Assembly (NCBI RefSeq): GCF_003610895.1
Contig: NZ_MCAS01000067.1
Coordinates: 62,001-126,000, forward strand
Direction of reading: 5' to 3'
Origin: Paraburkholderia fungorum
GTDB lineage: Bacteria; Pseudomonadota; Gammaproteobacteria; Burkholderiales; Burkholderiaceae
DNA length: 64,000 nucleotides
Part shown: positions 1 to 8,254 of the stretch, piece after piece
Layout: each line of letters starts with the position of its first letter
Position numbering within the stretch: the stretch's first letter is position 1
Notes under the pieces: generated by a model
What the model was told of the DNA's origin: nothing
Databases searched by the model: none
The model's input: the letters and a program-made list of their open reading frames with translations, nothing else
Made by a program: the position numbers and the translations under genes

Positions 1-394
1 TGGGCGGCTCGGCGGTCGCCTCCAGAAACTTTCCCGTGTGATAGCGCGTTTCGGCGATTGCGGTGGCACGCGAGCGGGCACAGTAGAAGACGCCATACGT
101 GCCGTCCGAGAAGCGGCTGCCGAGTGGATTCAGATGCGTCAGCGCGGCCATGATCGGTCCATATCCCGGGCCGAAACGGCGCTCTTCGCGCGGCACGAGA
201 TCGAGTTCGCCGACTTCGGTGCGCAAGCGGTCGTTGGTCATCGCTTCGAGCGCGTAGAGGGCGTCGAAATCTTCGGGCGATGCGACACGGTCGAACAGAT
301 TGACGGCCGGAAAGCGCGTGGGAATCACGCGATACGCGGGCGACCAGTCGAGCGGCGCGCTGCGCCAGCGGTCCTGCCAATGCGGTTTTGTCAC
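1..394 (-). CDS. RES-domain toxin of a Xre/MbcA-RES toxin-antitoxin pair (partial, 3' end cut by window)
   Basis: The visible 131 residues begin with a GTG codon whose last two bases are the TG of the antitoxin stop (GTGA overlap), so the two genes are translationally coupled. The protein reads MTKPHWQDRWRSAPLDWSPA, then a YRVIPTRFP stretch, an R-F-S-D-G-T-YGVFYCARS segment and an IAETRYH segment. That R...YGVFY...A..E..YH arrangement is typical of RES domains. Family members are NAD+-degrading or ADP-ribosylating toxins neutralised by a DUF2384-type antitoxin, which is the gene immediately upstream. The C-terminus is outside the window, so completeness cannot be judged. Confidence 0.8.
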   Translation of the reverse strand, partial: MTKPHWQDRWRSAPLDWSPAYRVIPTRFPAVNLFDRVASPEDFDALYALEAMTNDRLRTEVGELDLVPREERRFGPGYGPIMAALTHLNPLGSRFSDGTYGVFYCARSRATAIAETRYHTGKFLEATAEPP

Positions 395-828
395 GCCCAG
401 CCGCCTCGCATCGCGTCGAGATACTGGCGCACGGCCACGAGATCGCTGATGTTGCCGGCCAGCATGCGGTCGAGCGCGCGGCGGCCGCCGAACGGCGGCG
501 CGCTATTGGGGCGCCTGATCCAGGTGTCGGCGGCGCTGGGCTGCGGCAGCAGAATTTGCAGTGCCTTATAGATGCCAAGCAGCAGCGACAGGCGTTCCAG
601 CGTATCGCGACCCAGACGTGCTGTTTGCGGCGTGGATTTCCACTTGAAATAGGTGGAGCGGCCCGGCGAGCCTAGCAGCACGATCTGCTCGTCGGCGCTC
701 AAGTCCCAGTCTCGCGCGATGTTGAAGAACGCGCGCAAGCCTGCCGCCGACATTTCTGTGAGCGTGGGTTCCGAAACCGGCCGACGGATCGGCGATTCGG
801 GCTGGGTGGCGCGGGCAGCGTGAGCCAT
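391..828 (-). CDS. Antitoxin of the MbcA/ParS/Xre (DUF2384) family
   Basis: A 145-residue protein with a helical N-terminal half (about residues 25-85, including RAFFNIARDWDLSADEQIVL and the GSPGRSTYFKWK helix-turn-helix-like part) and a C-terminal toxin-binding region ending NSAPPFGGRRALDRMLAG then a helix. The P-F-G-G-x-x-A-L-D-x-M-L motif is the hallmark of the MbcA/ParS toxin-binding domain. It lies directly upstream of the RES toxin gene with a 4-bp overlap, the usual antitoxin-first order. It should bind its own promoter, which would lie in the AT-rich stretch 830-940. Confidence 0.85.
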   Translation of the reverse strand: MAHAARATQPESPIRRPVSEPTLTEMSAAGLRAFFNIARDWDLSADEQIVLLGSPGRSTYFKWKSTPQTARLGRDTLERLSLLLGIYKALQILLPQPSAADTWIRRPNSAPPFGGRRALDRMLAGNISDLVAVRQYLDAMRGGWA

Positions 829-940
829 GACTGGGTGAGTCCTTATCTGTACTTGTTGTTGATATTAGTCTAAATATGGATTTTTGCAAGAGAATATAAT
901 CCCGGCTCGTTATGAAGCCGAAGATCAGGAGAAGCAGGAG

Positions 941-1546
941 ATGTGGGTTCGTGCAGTAGCAACAGCAGTTGCAGTGTGGTGTGTATCGGGTGTAGCAATG
1001 GCCGCTGGTTATGCGGAAGTGTGGAATCCACCCGAGTCGACCGGGCATGCGGCGAAGCATGCGAAAAAACCGGCGGGGGCTGCCAAGGTCAAGCCGGCAG
1101 CCGGCGCAAAGACGGATTCGAAGCACGCCGCGAGCGCTCAGCATGGCGCGCAGCGGGTTGCGTCGGCGTCGAAGAGCGGCGCGCATGGCGGCGTAAAGAA
1201 GGTCGCGGACAAGAATGCTGGCCGCAGCGGCGCGGTCAAGAACGCGGGCAAGCCTAAATCGAAGGCCGCCGTGGCGGCGCAGGGTAAAAAGCCGCACGCA
1301 AAAATGACTCAGGCGAAGCCGGGTCAAGGCAAGATCGTGCGCGCCAATCTGATCCCAGGCCATGCAGCGCACCCCCATACGGTTAAGGTGGCGGCGAAAC
1401 CGGCTGCCGTTTCCATGAGCGCGCCTGCCAAGGCCGCAAACATAGCGCCGAACCCGGCTGCCGCAAGCGTCACGGCAAGTCCCGCAGGCTCCAACGCTAA
1501 TCCGGCTACCGCCAGCAGCGGTTCATTGCCGCCGATCCTTCACTAG
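941..1546 (+). CDS. Secreted Ala/Lys/Pro-rich hypothetical protein
   Basis: Start chosen at ATG 941, which follows two AGGAG motifs and begins a clear signal peptide (MWVRAVATAVAVWCVSGVAMA, cleavage probably after AMA). An upstream in-frame ATG would bury the signal peptide. After a short YAEVWNPPEST segment the protein is almost entirely low-complexity Ala, Lys, Pro, Gly and Ser, with repeated KPA/KAA blocks resembling histone-H1-like tails, and no recognisable fold. It is about 201 residues. It stands alone, divergent from the toxin-antitoxin pair and convergent with argP. Its role is unknown; a periplasmic or cell-surface nucleic-acid or polyanion-binding protein is only a guess from composition. 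Confidence 0.65.
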   Translation: MWVRAVATAVAVWCVSGVAMAAGYAEVWNPPESTGHAAKHAKKPAGAAKVKPAAGAKTDSKHAASAQHGAQRVASASKSGAHGGVKKVADKNAGRSGAVKNAGKPKSKAAVAAQGKKPHAKMTQAKPGQGKIVRANLIPGHAAHPHTVKVAAKPAAVSMSAPAKAANIAPNPAAASVTASPAGSNANPATASSGSLPPILH

Positions 1547-1554
1547 TCGCCGGT

Positions 1555-2478
1555 TCAGGCGGCGCGTTTGCGTTTGGTCTTGGCGCCCGGTGGACCCAGT
1601 GCGGCGCGGCCGAGTTCGACGATGCGCGCCGAGAGTTTTTCGAGCCGTGGCGACTGGACCTTCCAGGCGTGCCAGTACAGCTCGACATCGGTGGGCTGCT
1701 TCGGCGCAAGATCGACCAGTTCGCCGCGCTCCACGGCATTGCCGAATTCCAGTTCGGGCACCATGCCGTACGCGAGGCCACGCTGGATCGCCATGTAACG
1801 TGGTACCGGCGCCGGCACGTAATGGCACGGATAAGCTTCCGGCGGCAGGCCGAAGCGCGTCTCGAGAAAGCGCGCCTGCAACGCGTCCTTGCGTGAAGAC
1901 AGGATCACCGGCGCGCGCCGTGCGCTTTCACGCGTCAAGCCATTCGGAAACCATCGCTCGACGAACGCAGGCGAGGCCACCAGCCGGTAGCGCATCGCGC
2001 CGAGCCGCTCCGCGAAGCAGCCGCGCATTGGCGCGGGTTCGGTCGTAATGCAGCCGATCGCGAGGCCTGAGGCGAGCAGCGCGTGGGTGTGATCCTGGTC
2101 GTCGACCGTCAGATCCAGCAGGACGTTTTCCCGCAGCAGGATCTCGGAGAGCGCGGGGAAAAACCACGTGGACAGCGTATCGGCGTTCACGGCCGCGGCG
2201 ACGTTCAGCAGCGCTTCATTGGCGCCGGCCAGATCGCTCGCAAAGTCGTCTTCGAGCAGGGCGGCGCGCCGTAAATACTGCAATAGACGCTGGCCCATCT
2301 GCGTCGCGCGGCATGGGCGCGTGCGCACGATCAGCGGACTGCCCAGGCGCGTTTCGAGCGCACGCACACGCTGCGATACCGCCGATGACGTGATGTTCAG
2401 GCGCGCGGCGGCCTGCTCGAAGCTGCCTGTTTCGATGACCGCACGGACGGCGGTGGTTTGTCGGGGGTCGAGGTCCAC
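1555..2478 (-). CDS. argP: LysR-family regulator ArgP (IciA-type)
   Basis: A 307-residue LysR protein that starts MDLDPRQTTAVRAVIETGSF with the winged helix-turn-helix in the first 60 residues (SFEQAAARLNITSSAVSQRV). Its effector-binding region has ArgP hallmarks such as NADTLSTWFFPAL and the PVPRYMAIQRGLAYGMVPELE segment. E. coli ArgP, 297 residues, senses lysine and arginine and activates the arginine exporter argO. Here no argO-like exporter adjoins, and the next gene is another LysR regulator in the same direction, so its targets must be elsewhere. The C-terminal tail is basic (GAKTKRKRAA), an extension beyond the usual length. Confidence 0.88.
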   Translation of the reverse strand: MDLDPRQTTAVRAVIETGSFEQAAARLNITSSAVSQRVRALETRLGSPLIVRTRPCRATQMGQRLLQYLRRAALLEDDFASDLAGANEALLNVAAAVNADTLSTWFFPALSEILLRENVLLDLTVDDQDHTHALLASGLAIGCITTEPAPMRGCFAERLGAMRYRLVASPAFVERWFPNGLTRESARRAPVILSSRKDALQARFLETRFGLPPEAYPCHYVPAPVPRYMAIQRGLAYGMVPELEFGNAVERGELVDLAPKQPTDVELYWHAWKVQSPRLEKLSARIVELGRAALGPPGAKTKRKRAA

Positions 2479-2571
2479 TAATCTGCTTCTTGGATGAAAT
2501 GGTTAGCTGTTCAGCGTAAGCGAAAGCTGGCGAACTTTATTCATGGTCTGGCGCGACAAGTCGTTTCGTCA

Positions 2572-3420
2572 TTACGTTGCCAATCCATTCGTCACCAATC
2601 GCAACGTCTCCATCGATCGCTTGTCCCTCACTCGCGAATTCAGCGTCACGCGCGATTCCGGTAATTGTGGCAAACCCAGCCGGGCGCCAACCTCCACCAG
2701 GCCCCGCGGCGCCACCCTGCGCGCCAGCGGCGACACGGCGAGACCGGCTGCCACCGCGGCGCCGACCGCCGCCACACCGCCACCGACGAACACTTCCTGC
2801 CAGGCAATCCCGGCCTCATTCAGCGTGTGCAGCGCGACGTCGCGCACATTGCACGGTGGACTCAGCAGCGCCAACGCCAACGGCTCGCCGACGCGTGGCA
2901 GCCATTCCGGCATGGCGAGCCAGCCGAGCGGCTCGGTGAACAGCACCTGCGCGTCGTCGCGCGGTGGCTCGTCGGCGCCATAGCGGATGATCACCGCGTC
3001 GAGGCGCCGTTCATCGAATTGCGCGAGCAGCGTCGCCGACGTGCCCAGATGCAATTCCACCACCAGACCCGGATCGTGCGCGTTGAGCCGCGCCAGCAAT
3101 TGCGGCAGGTTCGGCCCCGCGACATGCTCGCTCAGCCCCAGCGTGAGCCGCCGGCGCGCCACCGACAGCGAACCCAGCGCCCGCTCATGCGCGCCCAGCA
3201 GATCGCGGGCCGCGCCAAGGAACGCGTTGCCGTCCGCGGAAAGACGCACGACGCGCGGCGTGCGCTCCACCAACTGCTTGCCGAGGTGCGCCTCCAGCCG
3301 CTTGAGCTTCAGGCTGACGGCCGATTGCGTGGTGTCGAGCGCGTCGGCGGCCCGCGTGAAGCTGTGCAGATCGGCGACCAGCACGAAGGCGCGCACGGCA
3401 TCGAGATCGAGGACTTTCAT
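2572..3420 (-). CDS. LysR-family transcriptional regulator
   Basis: Start taken at the ATG giving MKVLDLDAVRAFVLVADLHS, the normal LysR beginning; a longer frame upstream adds 14 residues of non-homologous sequence. The helix-turn-helix lies at residues 15-40 (FTRAADALDTTQSAVSLKLK). The effector domain of about 200 residues follows; the protein is 282 residues. It is divergent from the tautomerase gene, with roughly 100 bp between them, so regulation of that gene is the natural first hypothesis. Its ligand cannot be told from the sequence. Confidence 0.85.
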   Translation of the reverse strand: MKVLDLDAVRAFVLVADLHSFTRAADALDTTQSAVSLKLKRLEAHLGKQLVERTPRVVRLSADGNAFLGAARDLLGAHERALGSLSVARRRLTLGLSEHVAGPNLPQLLARLNAHDPGLVVELHLGTSATLLAQFDERRLDAVIIRYGADEPPRDDAQVLFTEPLGWLAMPEWLPRVGEPLALALLSPPCNVRDVALHTLNEAGIAWQEVFVGGGVAAVGAAVAAGLAVSPLARRVAPRGLVEVGARLGLPQLPESRVTLNSRVRDKRSMETLRLVTNGLAT

Positions 3421-3520
3421 TTCAGTTGAATATAGATGAAATAGCCGATGATGGCTATTCATTATGACCGAGTGCGCCTAAGCTGTGTTTACCCAATCAC
3501 TGCAACCAGGGAGTTTCATC

Positions 3521-3904
3521 ATGCCGCTCACACGAATCGCATTGCGTGCAGGAAAGTCAGAGGAATACCGGAAGGCGTTGACGGACAGCATCCAGCGCTC
3601 ACTGGTGGAGACGTGCAACGTGCCGAAAGACGACATCTTCATGCTTATCACCGAGCACGAAGCCGGCAACTTTGTGTACGACAGGCAGTATCTGAACGTC
3701 GAACGAAGCGACGATCTCGTGATCGTTCAGATTACGTTGAACAACACGCGCACGCTCGAGCAAAAGAAGGCGCTGTACAAGCGTATGGCGGATGAACTGG
3801 CGGAGTCGCCGGGGCTGCGACGAGAGGATGTGTTCATCAATCTCGTCGAAGTGCTGAAGGAAAACTGGTCGTTCGGAAACGGGATCGCGCAATACGCGGT
3901 TTGA
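3521..3904 (+). CDS. Tautomerase-family protein (4-oxalocrotonate tautomerase superfamily, long form)
   Basis: A 127-residue protein starting M-P-L-T-R-I, so that Met removal exposes the N-terminal proline used as the general base throughout this superfamily. An in-frame ATG-less extension upstream is ignored because Pro must be residue 2. The double-length beta-alpha-beta architecture (residues 1-60 and 60-120) fits the Tautomerase_2/cis-CaaD-like group, and the ENWSFGNGIAQYA ending is characteristic of that group in proteobacteria. It is divergent from a LysR gene that probably controls it. The substrate is not predictable. Confidence 0.82.
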   Translation: MPLTRIALRAGKSEEYRKALTDSIQRSLVETCNVPKDDIFMLITEHEAGNFVYDRQYLNVERSDDLVIVQITLNNTRTLEQKKALYKRMADELAESPGLRREDVFINLVEVLKENWSFGNGIAQYAV

Positions 3905-3984
3905 GTGACTGGCGAATGAGATGGGCGGTGCTGCGTCGCTATAATGGTTCGCTGTCCTTTCCTCGCACATCGCCTGCCGCCGCC

Positions 3985-4821
3985 ATGACATCCGACCATC
4001 TCGATCCGTCTCATGAATCCCTTGAACTCGGCGGCTCCATCTGGTTTCAGGCCGGCGCGCAAACGCTCGGCGGCGCGTCGCGGATCGCGCTGCTTGCGGC
4101 GATCGGCGAGACCGGCTCGATCACCAGCGCGGCGAAAGCCATCGGCATGAGCTACAAGGGCGCGTGGGACGCCATCGACACGATGAACAACCTCGCCGGT
4201 GAGCCGCTCGTGGTGCGCTCGACGGGCGGCAAAGGCGGTGGCGGCACCACGCTTACGCCGCGCGCCGTAAAGCTGATCGAGACGTTTCGCGCGGTCGAGC
4301 GCGAGCATCGGCGCTTTCTCGAACGGGCGGGGGCGGCCATTGAAGGCTTTGCGACGGAGTGGGATCTGATCGGCCGCATCGGCGTGAAAACAAGCGCGCG
4401 TAATCAGCTGTATGGAACGGTGACGGCGATCACGCGCGGAACGGTCAACGATGAAGTGACGCTGGCGCTGCCAGGCGGCCACGCGCTCGTTGCGGTTCTC
4501 ACGCACGAGAGCACCGAGACGCTGGGCCTCGTGGAGGGCGCGGCGGCGTTCGCGTTGATCAAGGCGTCGTGGGTCGTGTTGCTCGTGGAGAACGAAAACG
4601 GCGCGCCCTTGCAACTGTCGGCGCGCAATCAGTTGCGCGGTACCGTGCAGAGCGTGAAGCGCGGCGCGGTCAACGCCGAGGTGTCGTTGGTGCTGGAGGG
4701 CGGCGCGGTGATTACCGCGGTCGTCACGAATGAAAGCGTCGATACGCTCGGGCTTGTGGAAGGCGGAACCGCGGTTGCGGCATTCAAGGCGTCGAGCGTG
4801 ATTCTCGGCGTGAAGGACTGA
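3985..4821 (+). CDS. modE: Molybdate-responsive regulator ModE with two Mop domains
   Basis: A 278-residue protein with an N-terminal winged helix (about residues 30-100, containing TGSITSAAKAIGMSYKGAWD, the ModE recognition motif). Two tandem molybdate-binding Mop (TOBE) domains begin near residues 135 (SARNQLYGTV) and 211 (SARNQLRGTV). In E. coli, ModE with molybdate bound represses modABC. Here it faces modC convergently, only 35 bp apart, rather than diverging from modA. A matching operator lies in front of modA at 7076-7099. The start is the ATG after the tautomerase gene that gives the normal ModE N-terminus. Confidence 0.93.
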   Translation: MTSDHLDPSHESLELGGSIWFQAGAQTLGGASRIALLAAIGETGSITSAAKAIGMSYKGAWDAIDTMNNLAGEPLVVRSTGGKGGGGTTLTPRAVKLIETFRAVEREHRRFLERAGAAIEGFATEWDLIGRIGVKTSARNQLYGTVTAITRGTVNDEVTLALPGGHALVAVLTHESTETLGLVEGAAAFALIKASWVVLLVENENGAPLQLSARNQLRGTVQSVKRGAVNAEVSLVLEGGAVITAVVTNESVDTLGLVEGGTAVAAFKASSVILGVKD

Positions 4822-4856
4822 GTGGACCAGGGGCGCTGCAAAGGCGCGCCATCAGG

Positions 4857-5558
4857 TCAAGACTCGCTGCGCACGTAGCCTGCGAATGTCTGATTCTCGC
4901 GCACGCAACCATCGCTGACCTGCACAACCTGATCGCCGAACGCGGCGACATCGTCAGGATCGTGCGTGATCAACACCATTGGAATATCGAGCCGCGTTTG
5001 CAGGTCCGATAATTCGCTGCGCATGCGCTGACGCAGCGCGCTATCGAGCGCGGAAAACGGCTCGTCCAGCAACAGCAATTGAGGTCGCGCGACCAGCGCC
5101 CGCGCCAGCGCCACGCGCTGCTTCTGTCCGCCTGAAAGCTGCGCCGGATGATTGCCCGCCACGCTTTTCAATTCAAGCGCATCGAGCCAGTAGTCGACTT
5201 GCGGGTGCGAGATTCGCGCGCGCGGATTGAGCCAGCCCTGCTGCAACCCGAAGCCGATGTTCTGCCGCACGTTCAGATGCGGAAACAGCGCGTAGTCCTG
5301 AAACAGATACGCAATCTTGCGCGCCTGCGGTTTCTGATCGACGCTGCGCGCGCTGTCGAATAGCGCATTGCCGTGCAGCGTGATCGACCCTTCGTCGGGA
5401 CGCAGCAAGCCGGCGATGGCCTGTAGCGTTAAGCTCTTTCCCGCACCGGACGGCCCGAACAGCACAACGCGCTGCGTGGTGGTCCTGAATGCGACGTCGA
5501 GCGTGAAGCGGCGCTCGGCGCTCTGGAAAGTCTTGCGGATGTCGACGGCGAGCGGCAT
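4857..5558 (-). CDS. modC: Molybdate ABC transporter ATPase ModC, short form without the Mop domain
   Basis: A 233-residue ABC ATPase: Walker A GPSGAGKS at 35-42, Q-loop YLFQDYALFPH near 85, signature LSGGQKQR at 141-148, Walker B LLLLDEP at 161-167 and a switch His in LITHDP. It energises molybdate import with ModB in the inner membrane. The E. coli enzyme is about 350 residues and has a C-terminal regulatory Mop domain; here the protein ends about 20 residues after the ATPase core, so molybdate feedback on the pump would be absent. It starts 1 bp after the modB stop codon, in one operon modA-modB-modC. Confidence 0.92.
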   Translation of the reverse strand: MPLAVDIRKTFQSAERRFTLDVAFRTTTQRVVLFGPSGAGKSLTLQAIAGLLRPDEGSITLHGNALFDSARSVDQKPQARKIAYLFQDYALFPHLNVRQNIGFGLQQGWLNPRARISHPQVDYWLDALELKSVAGNHPAQLSGGQKQRVALARALVARPQLLLLDEPFSALDSALRQRMRSELSDLQTRLDIPMVLITHDPDDVAAFGDQVVQVSDGCVRENQTFAGYVRSES

Positions 5559-5559
5559 A

Positions 5560-6234
5560 TCAGCGGGACGTCAAAAGCGTGTGCTGCGGTACCAGACGGC
5601 CCGCGAGCAACAGGATCACGACACACGTGACCGAAGTCACAAGCACGAGGAAATTGGCGGTGCTGTCGTCGCCGGCCTGCACGGCTGAATAGACCGCGAC
5701 TGAAAGCGTCTGCGTGCGGCCCGGCAAGTTGCCCGCGATCATCAGCGTCGCGCCGAACTCTCCGAGCGCGCGCGCAAATGCCAGCAATCCGCCGGCGAGA
5801 ATGCCGCGCGCGGCGAGGGGTAGCGTCACGCGAAAGAAGAGCGCGGTCTCGCTGACGCCGAGCGTGCGCGCGGCCCGCTCGAGCTGCGGATCGACCGCTT
5901 CAAAGGCGGCGCGCGCCGACTTCAGGACGAGCGGGAACGCCACCACCGTCGACGCGATCACCGCACCCTGCCAGGTGAACACCAGCTGGATATCGAAGCG
6001 GTCGAGCCACCCGCCGATCACGCCGCGTCGGCCAAGCACCACGAGCAGGTAGTAGCCCAGCACGGTAGGCGGCATCACGAGCGGCAACATCAGCAGCGAA
6101 TCGATCACGTCGCGCGCGCCGGAGCGCCAGCGCGACAAACCGAAGCCGGCCGCGACGCCGAACACCAGATTGAGCGCGGTGGCCCAGCCCGCTACTTTCA
6201 GCGATAGCAGGAGCGGAATCCAGGCCTGTTGCAT
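5560..6234 (-). CDS. modB: Molybdate ABC transporter permease ModB
   Basis: A 224-residue integral membrane protein with about five hydrophobic helices. The EAA loop reads AARTLGVSETALFFRVTLPL followed by a conserved GILAGGLLAFARALGEFGAT segment, which is the ModB/CysT-type coupling motif. The C-terminal helix carries NFLVLVTSVTCVVILLLAGRL. It lies 18 bp downstream of modA and 1 bp upstream of modC. Confidence 0.94.
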   Translation of the reverse strand: MQQAWIPLLLSLKVAGWATALNLVFGVAAGFGLSRWRSGARDVIDSLLMLPLVMPPTVLGYYLLVVLGRRGVIGGWLDRFDIQLVFTWQGAVIASTVVAFPLVLKSARAAFEAVDPQLERAARTLGVSETALFFRVTLPLAARGILAGGLLAFARALGEFGATLMIAGNLPGRTQTLSVAVYSAVQAGDDSTANFLVLVTSVTCVVILLLAGRLVPQHTLLTSR

Positions 6235-6252
6235 GAGTGTGCGGTACCCGAG

Positions 6253-7026
6253 TTAGTGCGCCGGCTTGAAGCCGTACTTCGCGAGCACGGCCTGGCCGGC
6301 CGGCGAGAGCACGAAGCTCATAAAGGCTTGTGCGTCGGCTGCGTGACGGCTGCCTTCGACCTGCGCGATCGGATAAGTGATCGAGGTTTGCGTCGGCACG
6401 TTCATCGCGACTTTGACCTTGTCGGGCATGACCGCGGCATCGGTGCTGAACACGAAGCCGGCGTCGACTTCGCCGCGCGACACGTAGTCGAGGCTCTGGC
6501 GTACGTTCGATGCCAGCACGGCCTTCGCGTTGACCGCGTCCCATACCCCTGCGGCCTGCAGCGCGCCTTGCGTGTAGCGGCCAACCGGCACCGAGGCCGG
6601 ATCGCCATAGGCCACGCGCTTCACCGTCGCGGACGTCAACTCGTTCAGCGAGGCCGGTGCGAAATGGCTGTCGGCCGGCACGATCAGAACCAGCGAATTG
6701 GCGGCGAAGTCTTTACGTGTGGCAGGAACGATCACTTTTTCCGCGGCGGCCTTGTCCATCGCTTTCTGGTCGGCGGAGGCGAACACGTCGGCAGGCGCGC
6801 CCTTGACGATTTGCTGCATCAGCACATCGGACGCGCCGAAGTTCAGGAGGACCTTGGTGCCCGGATGCTGCTGTTCGAAAACCTCGCTCACTGCTTTGAA
6901 CGCGTTGGTCAGGCTGGCGGCGGCGGAGACCACCAGTTCGTCGGCACGTGCGTTGGCGCTAACGGCAACGGAGACGGCGCTGGCGATGAACAGCGCATGT
7001 TTCACAAGGCGGCGGGACAGTGTCAT
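6253..7026 (-). CDS. modA: Molybdate-binding periplasmic protein ModA
   Basis: A 257-residue exported protein: a basic N-terminus and hydrophobic core (MTLSRRLVKHALFIASAVSV) with cleavage likely after SANA. The mature protein has the ModA start ELVVSAAASLTNAFKAV, the NFGASDVLMQQI and ADVFASAD segments that contact the oxyanion, and the conserved SLDYVSRGEVDAGFVFSTDA region. It captures molybdate or tungstate for ModBC. First gene of the operon, 50 bp downstream of the putative ModE operator. Confidence 0.95.
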   Translation of the reverse strand: MTLSRRLVKHALFIASAVSVAVSANARADELVVSAAASLTNAFKAVSEVFEQQHPGTKVLLNFGASDVLMQQIVKGAPADVFASADQKAMDKAAAEKVIVPATRKDFAANSLVLIVPADSHFAPASLNELTSATVKRVAYGDPASVPVGRYTQGALQAAGVWDAVNAKAVLASNVRQSLDYVSRGEVDAGFVFSTDAAVMPDKVKVAMNVPTQTSITYPIAQVEGSRHAADAQAFMSFVLSPAGQAVLAKYGFKPAH

Positions 7027-7075
7027 GAAGGTATGGATGTCCGGCAGGGGCCGGAACAGCGGGTTAAAACGCTAT

Positions 7076-7099
7076 CGTAATATATGAAAGGTTATAGCG
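7076..7099 (-). promoter_or_regulatory. Putative ModE operator upstream of modA
   Basis: An imperfect dyad 50-73 bp upstream of the modA start. On the modA strand the arms read CGCTATAA and ATATATTACG separated by a 6-nt spacer, close to the CGnTATATA-N6-TATAnnCG style of ModE sites. A second outer dyad, CGCTAT (7070-7075) with ATAGCG (7094-7099), overlaps it. Function is inferred from position and the presence of modE. Confidence 0.65.
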
Positions 7100-7195
7100 G
7101 TACCCATGACGACTATTCAGTTGCGCGCATGAAGTGCCGCGCGGATCGGCCTGCGGAGGCTGCAGCCGCCGGGAGCGCGCCCGGCTAAGAGTGCT

Positions 7196-7897
7196 TCAGA
7201 CGTCCGGAGTGTGCGACGGCGTAAGCGTATTGAGCGTTTGAGATACCGGTGCCGTAGCGGGGCGGACGTCGCGTACGGCTCGCCACTTGGCGCGAATGAA
7301 CGGCCGGTCGTGACCGGACACTTTCAGCGCGATATGCGTGACCCAGCGTTGCGTCGGGACATGCACGCCGTGCATCAGCACCGCGAGGACCATCAGACTT
7401 GCGGTAACGGGCCACGCCGACAGCCGGCCCGGCTGGAGATTCCACGCCATGCGCACGAAAACCAGCGCCGCCAGTGCGCCGACCAGGCAGCCCGTAACGG
7501 CTTCAGACGGTGAGTGAGCGCTCAGCACGACGCGCGACAAGCCGACCGCGATGCCCGCGGCCAGGCCGAACACGACGCCCAGTAGACGGATGGCCGGTCG
7601 CGCCGGCAGCAGCATCAGGAAGAGGGCGACAGGATAGACGGCGGTAGACAGCATGGCATGACCGCTGACGCCGGTGAAATCCAGTTCGCGTATGCCGACA
7701 CCCCAGCCGAGAAAGGCCAGCTTGGTCACCGTCACAATGCCGATGGCCGCGCCAAGCAGCAACAACCAGCCAGCCGCCATGCGCCACGAGTAGCCGATTC
7801 CCAGCCAAAGCGCGATGGCGAACGCGAGCGGCAACGTCATGCCGGCGCCGCCGAGGCTGGTGATCGAGTACCACAGGTGGACAGGTAAATCGGGCAT
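7196..7897 (-). CDS. PAP2-family membrane phosphatase
   Basis: A 233-residue membrane protein with about six hydrophobic segments. The PAP2 catalytic motifs are visible as SGHAM (about residue 77, phosphatase motif 2) and SRVVLSAHSPSE (about 120-131, motif 3 with the nucleophile-activating His). The first motif (KX6RP) is not evident at the expected place, which is common in the short bacterial branch. Likely acts on lipid phosphates such as phosphatidate or undecaprenyl diphosphate at the inner membrane. It is isolated, with no obvious partner. Confidence 0.82.
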   Translation of the reverse strand: MPDLPVHLWYSITSLGGAGMTLPLAFAIALWLGIGYSWRMAAGWLLLLGAAIGIVTVTKLAFLGWGVGIRELDFTGVSGHAMLSTAVYPVALFLMLLPARPAIRLLGVVFGLAAGIAVGLSRVVLSAHSPSEAVTGCLVGALAALVFVRMAWNLQPGRLSAWPVTASLMVLAVLMHGVHVPTQRWVTHIALKVSGHDRPFIRAKWRAVRDVRPATAPVSQTLNTLTPSHTPDV

Positions 7898-8254
7898 GGC
7901 AAAAGAGCGACCAAGGCCGCGTAGAATCGGGTTGGTAATGGTTTAACGCGCGAACGGCGTGAAGCGCCGACGCCGCGAAGGCGTATTCCGAAATTATTTA
8001 CTCACCAGTATAGACGGGTGCTTCGGAGCAGACTTGCCACGCGCCACGCTTTTTGTGGCGGGCCGTTGGCTGGCGAACAGGCACTGCAGAGGTTTGACGT
8101 TGTCGCTGCTACAAGGTTCGCCGGGCGGAAAATTCGGTGCTCGACAGTGATTCAGGCCGCCAGCATCGCATGAGGATTGGTGTTATTGTGCATTGCACAA
8201 CAAAGCGTCGTCCTATCGGACGGCACCTGTCCCTTTTTGCGAGGTTACCCGCCG
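7898..8254. other. Intergenic region between the PAP2 and esterase genes
   Basis: A 357-bp stretch without a credible gene. The only structure seen is the 15-bp palindrome at 8186-8200 and a CGCCACGC/GTGGCG short hairpin near 8040-8060. It must contain both divergent promoters, but no convincing -35/-10 pair was found by eye. Confidence 0.5.
8186..8200. promoter_or_regulatory. 15-bp palindrome upstream of the esterase gene
   Basis: TTGTGCA-T-TGCACAA, a perfect 7-bp dyad about 54 bp upstream of the esterase start. TGC-rich dyads of this kind precede phasin and PHB genes in related bacteria and are bound by the PHB-sensing repressor PhaR. The link is suggested by the PHB-depolymerase-family gene downstream and is an inference. 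Confidence 0.45.

Noticed and set aside
566-1378. A 270-codon minus-strand frame over the antitoxin and the secreted protein gene
   Set aside because: Overlaps two better-supported genes and lacks homology.
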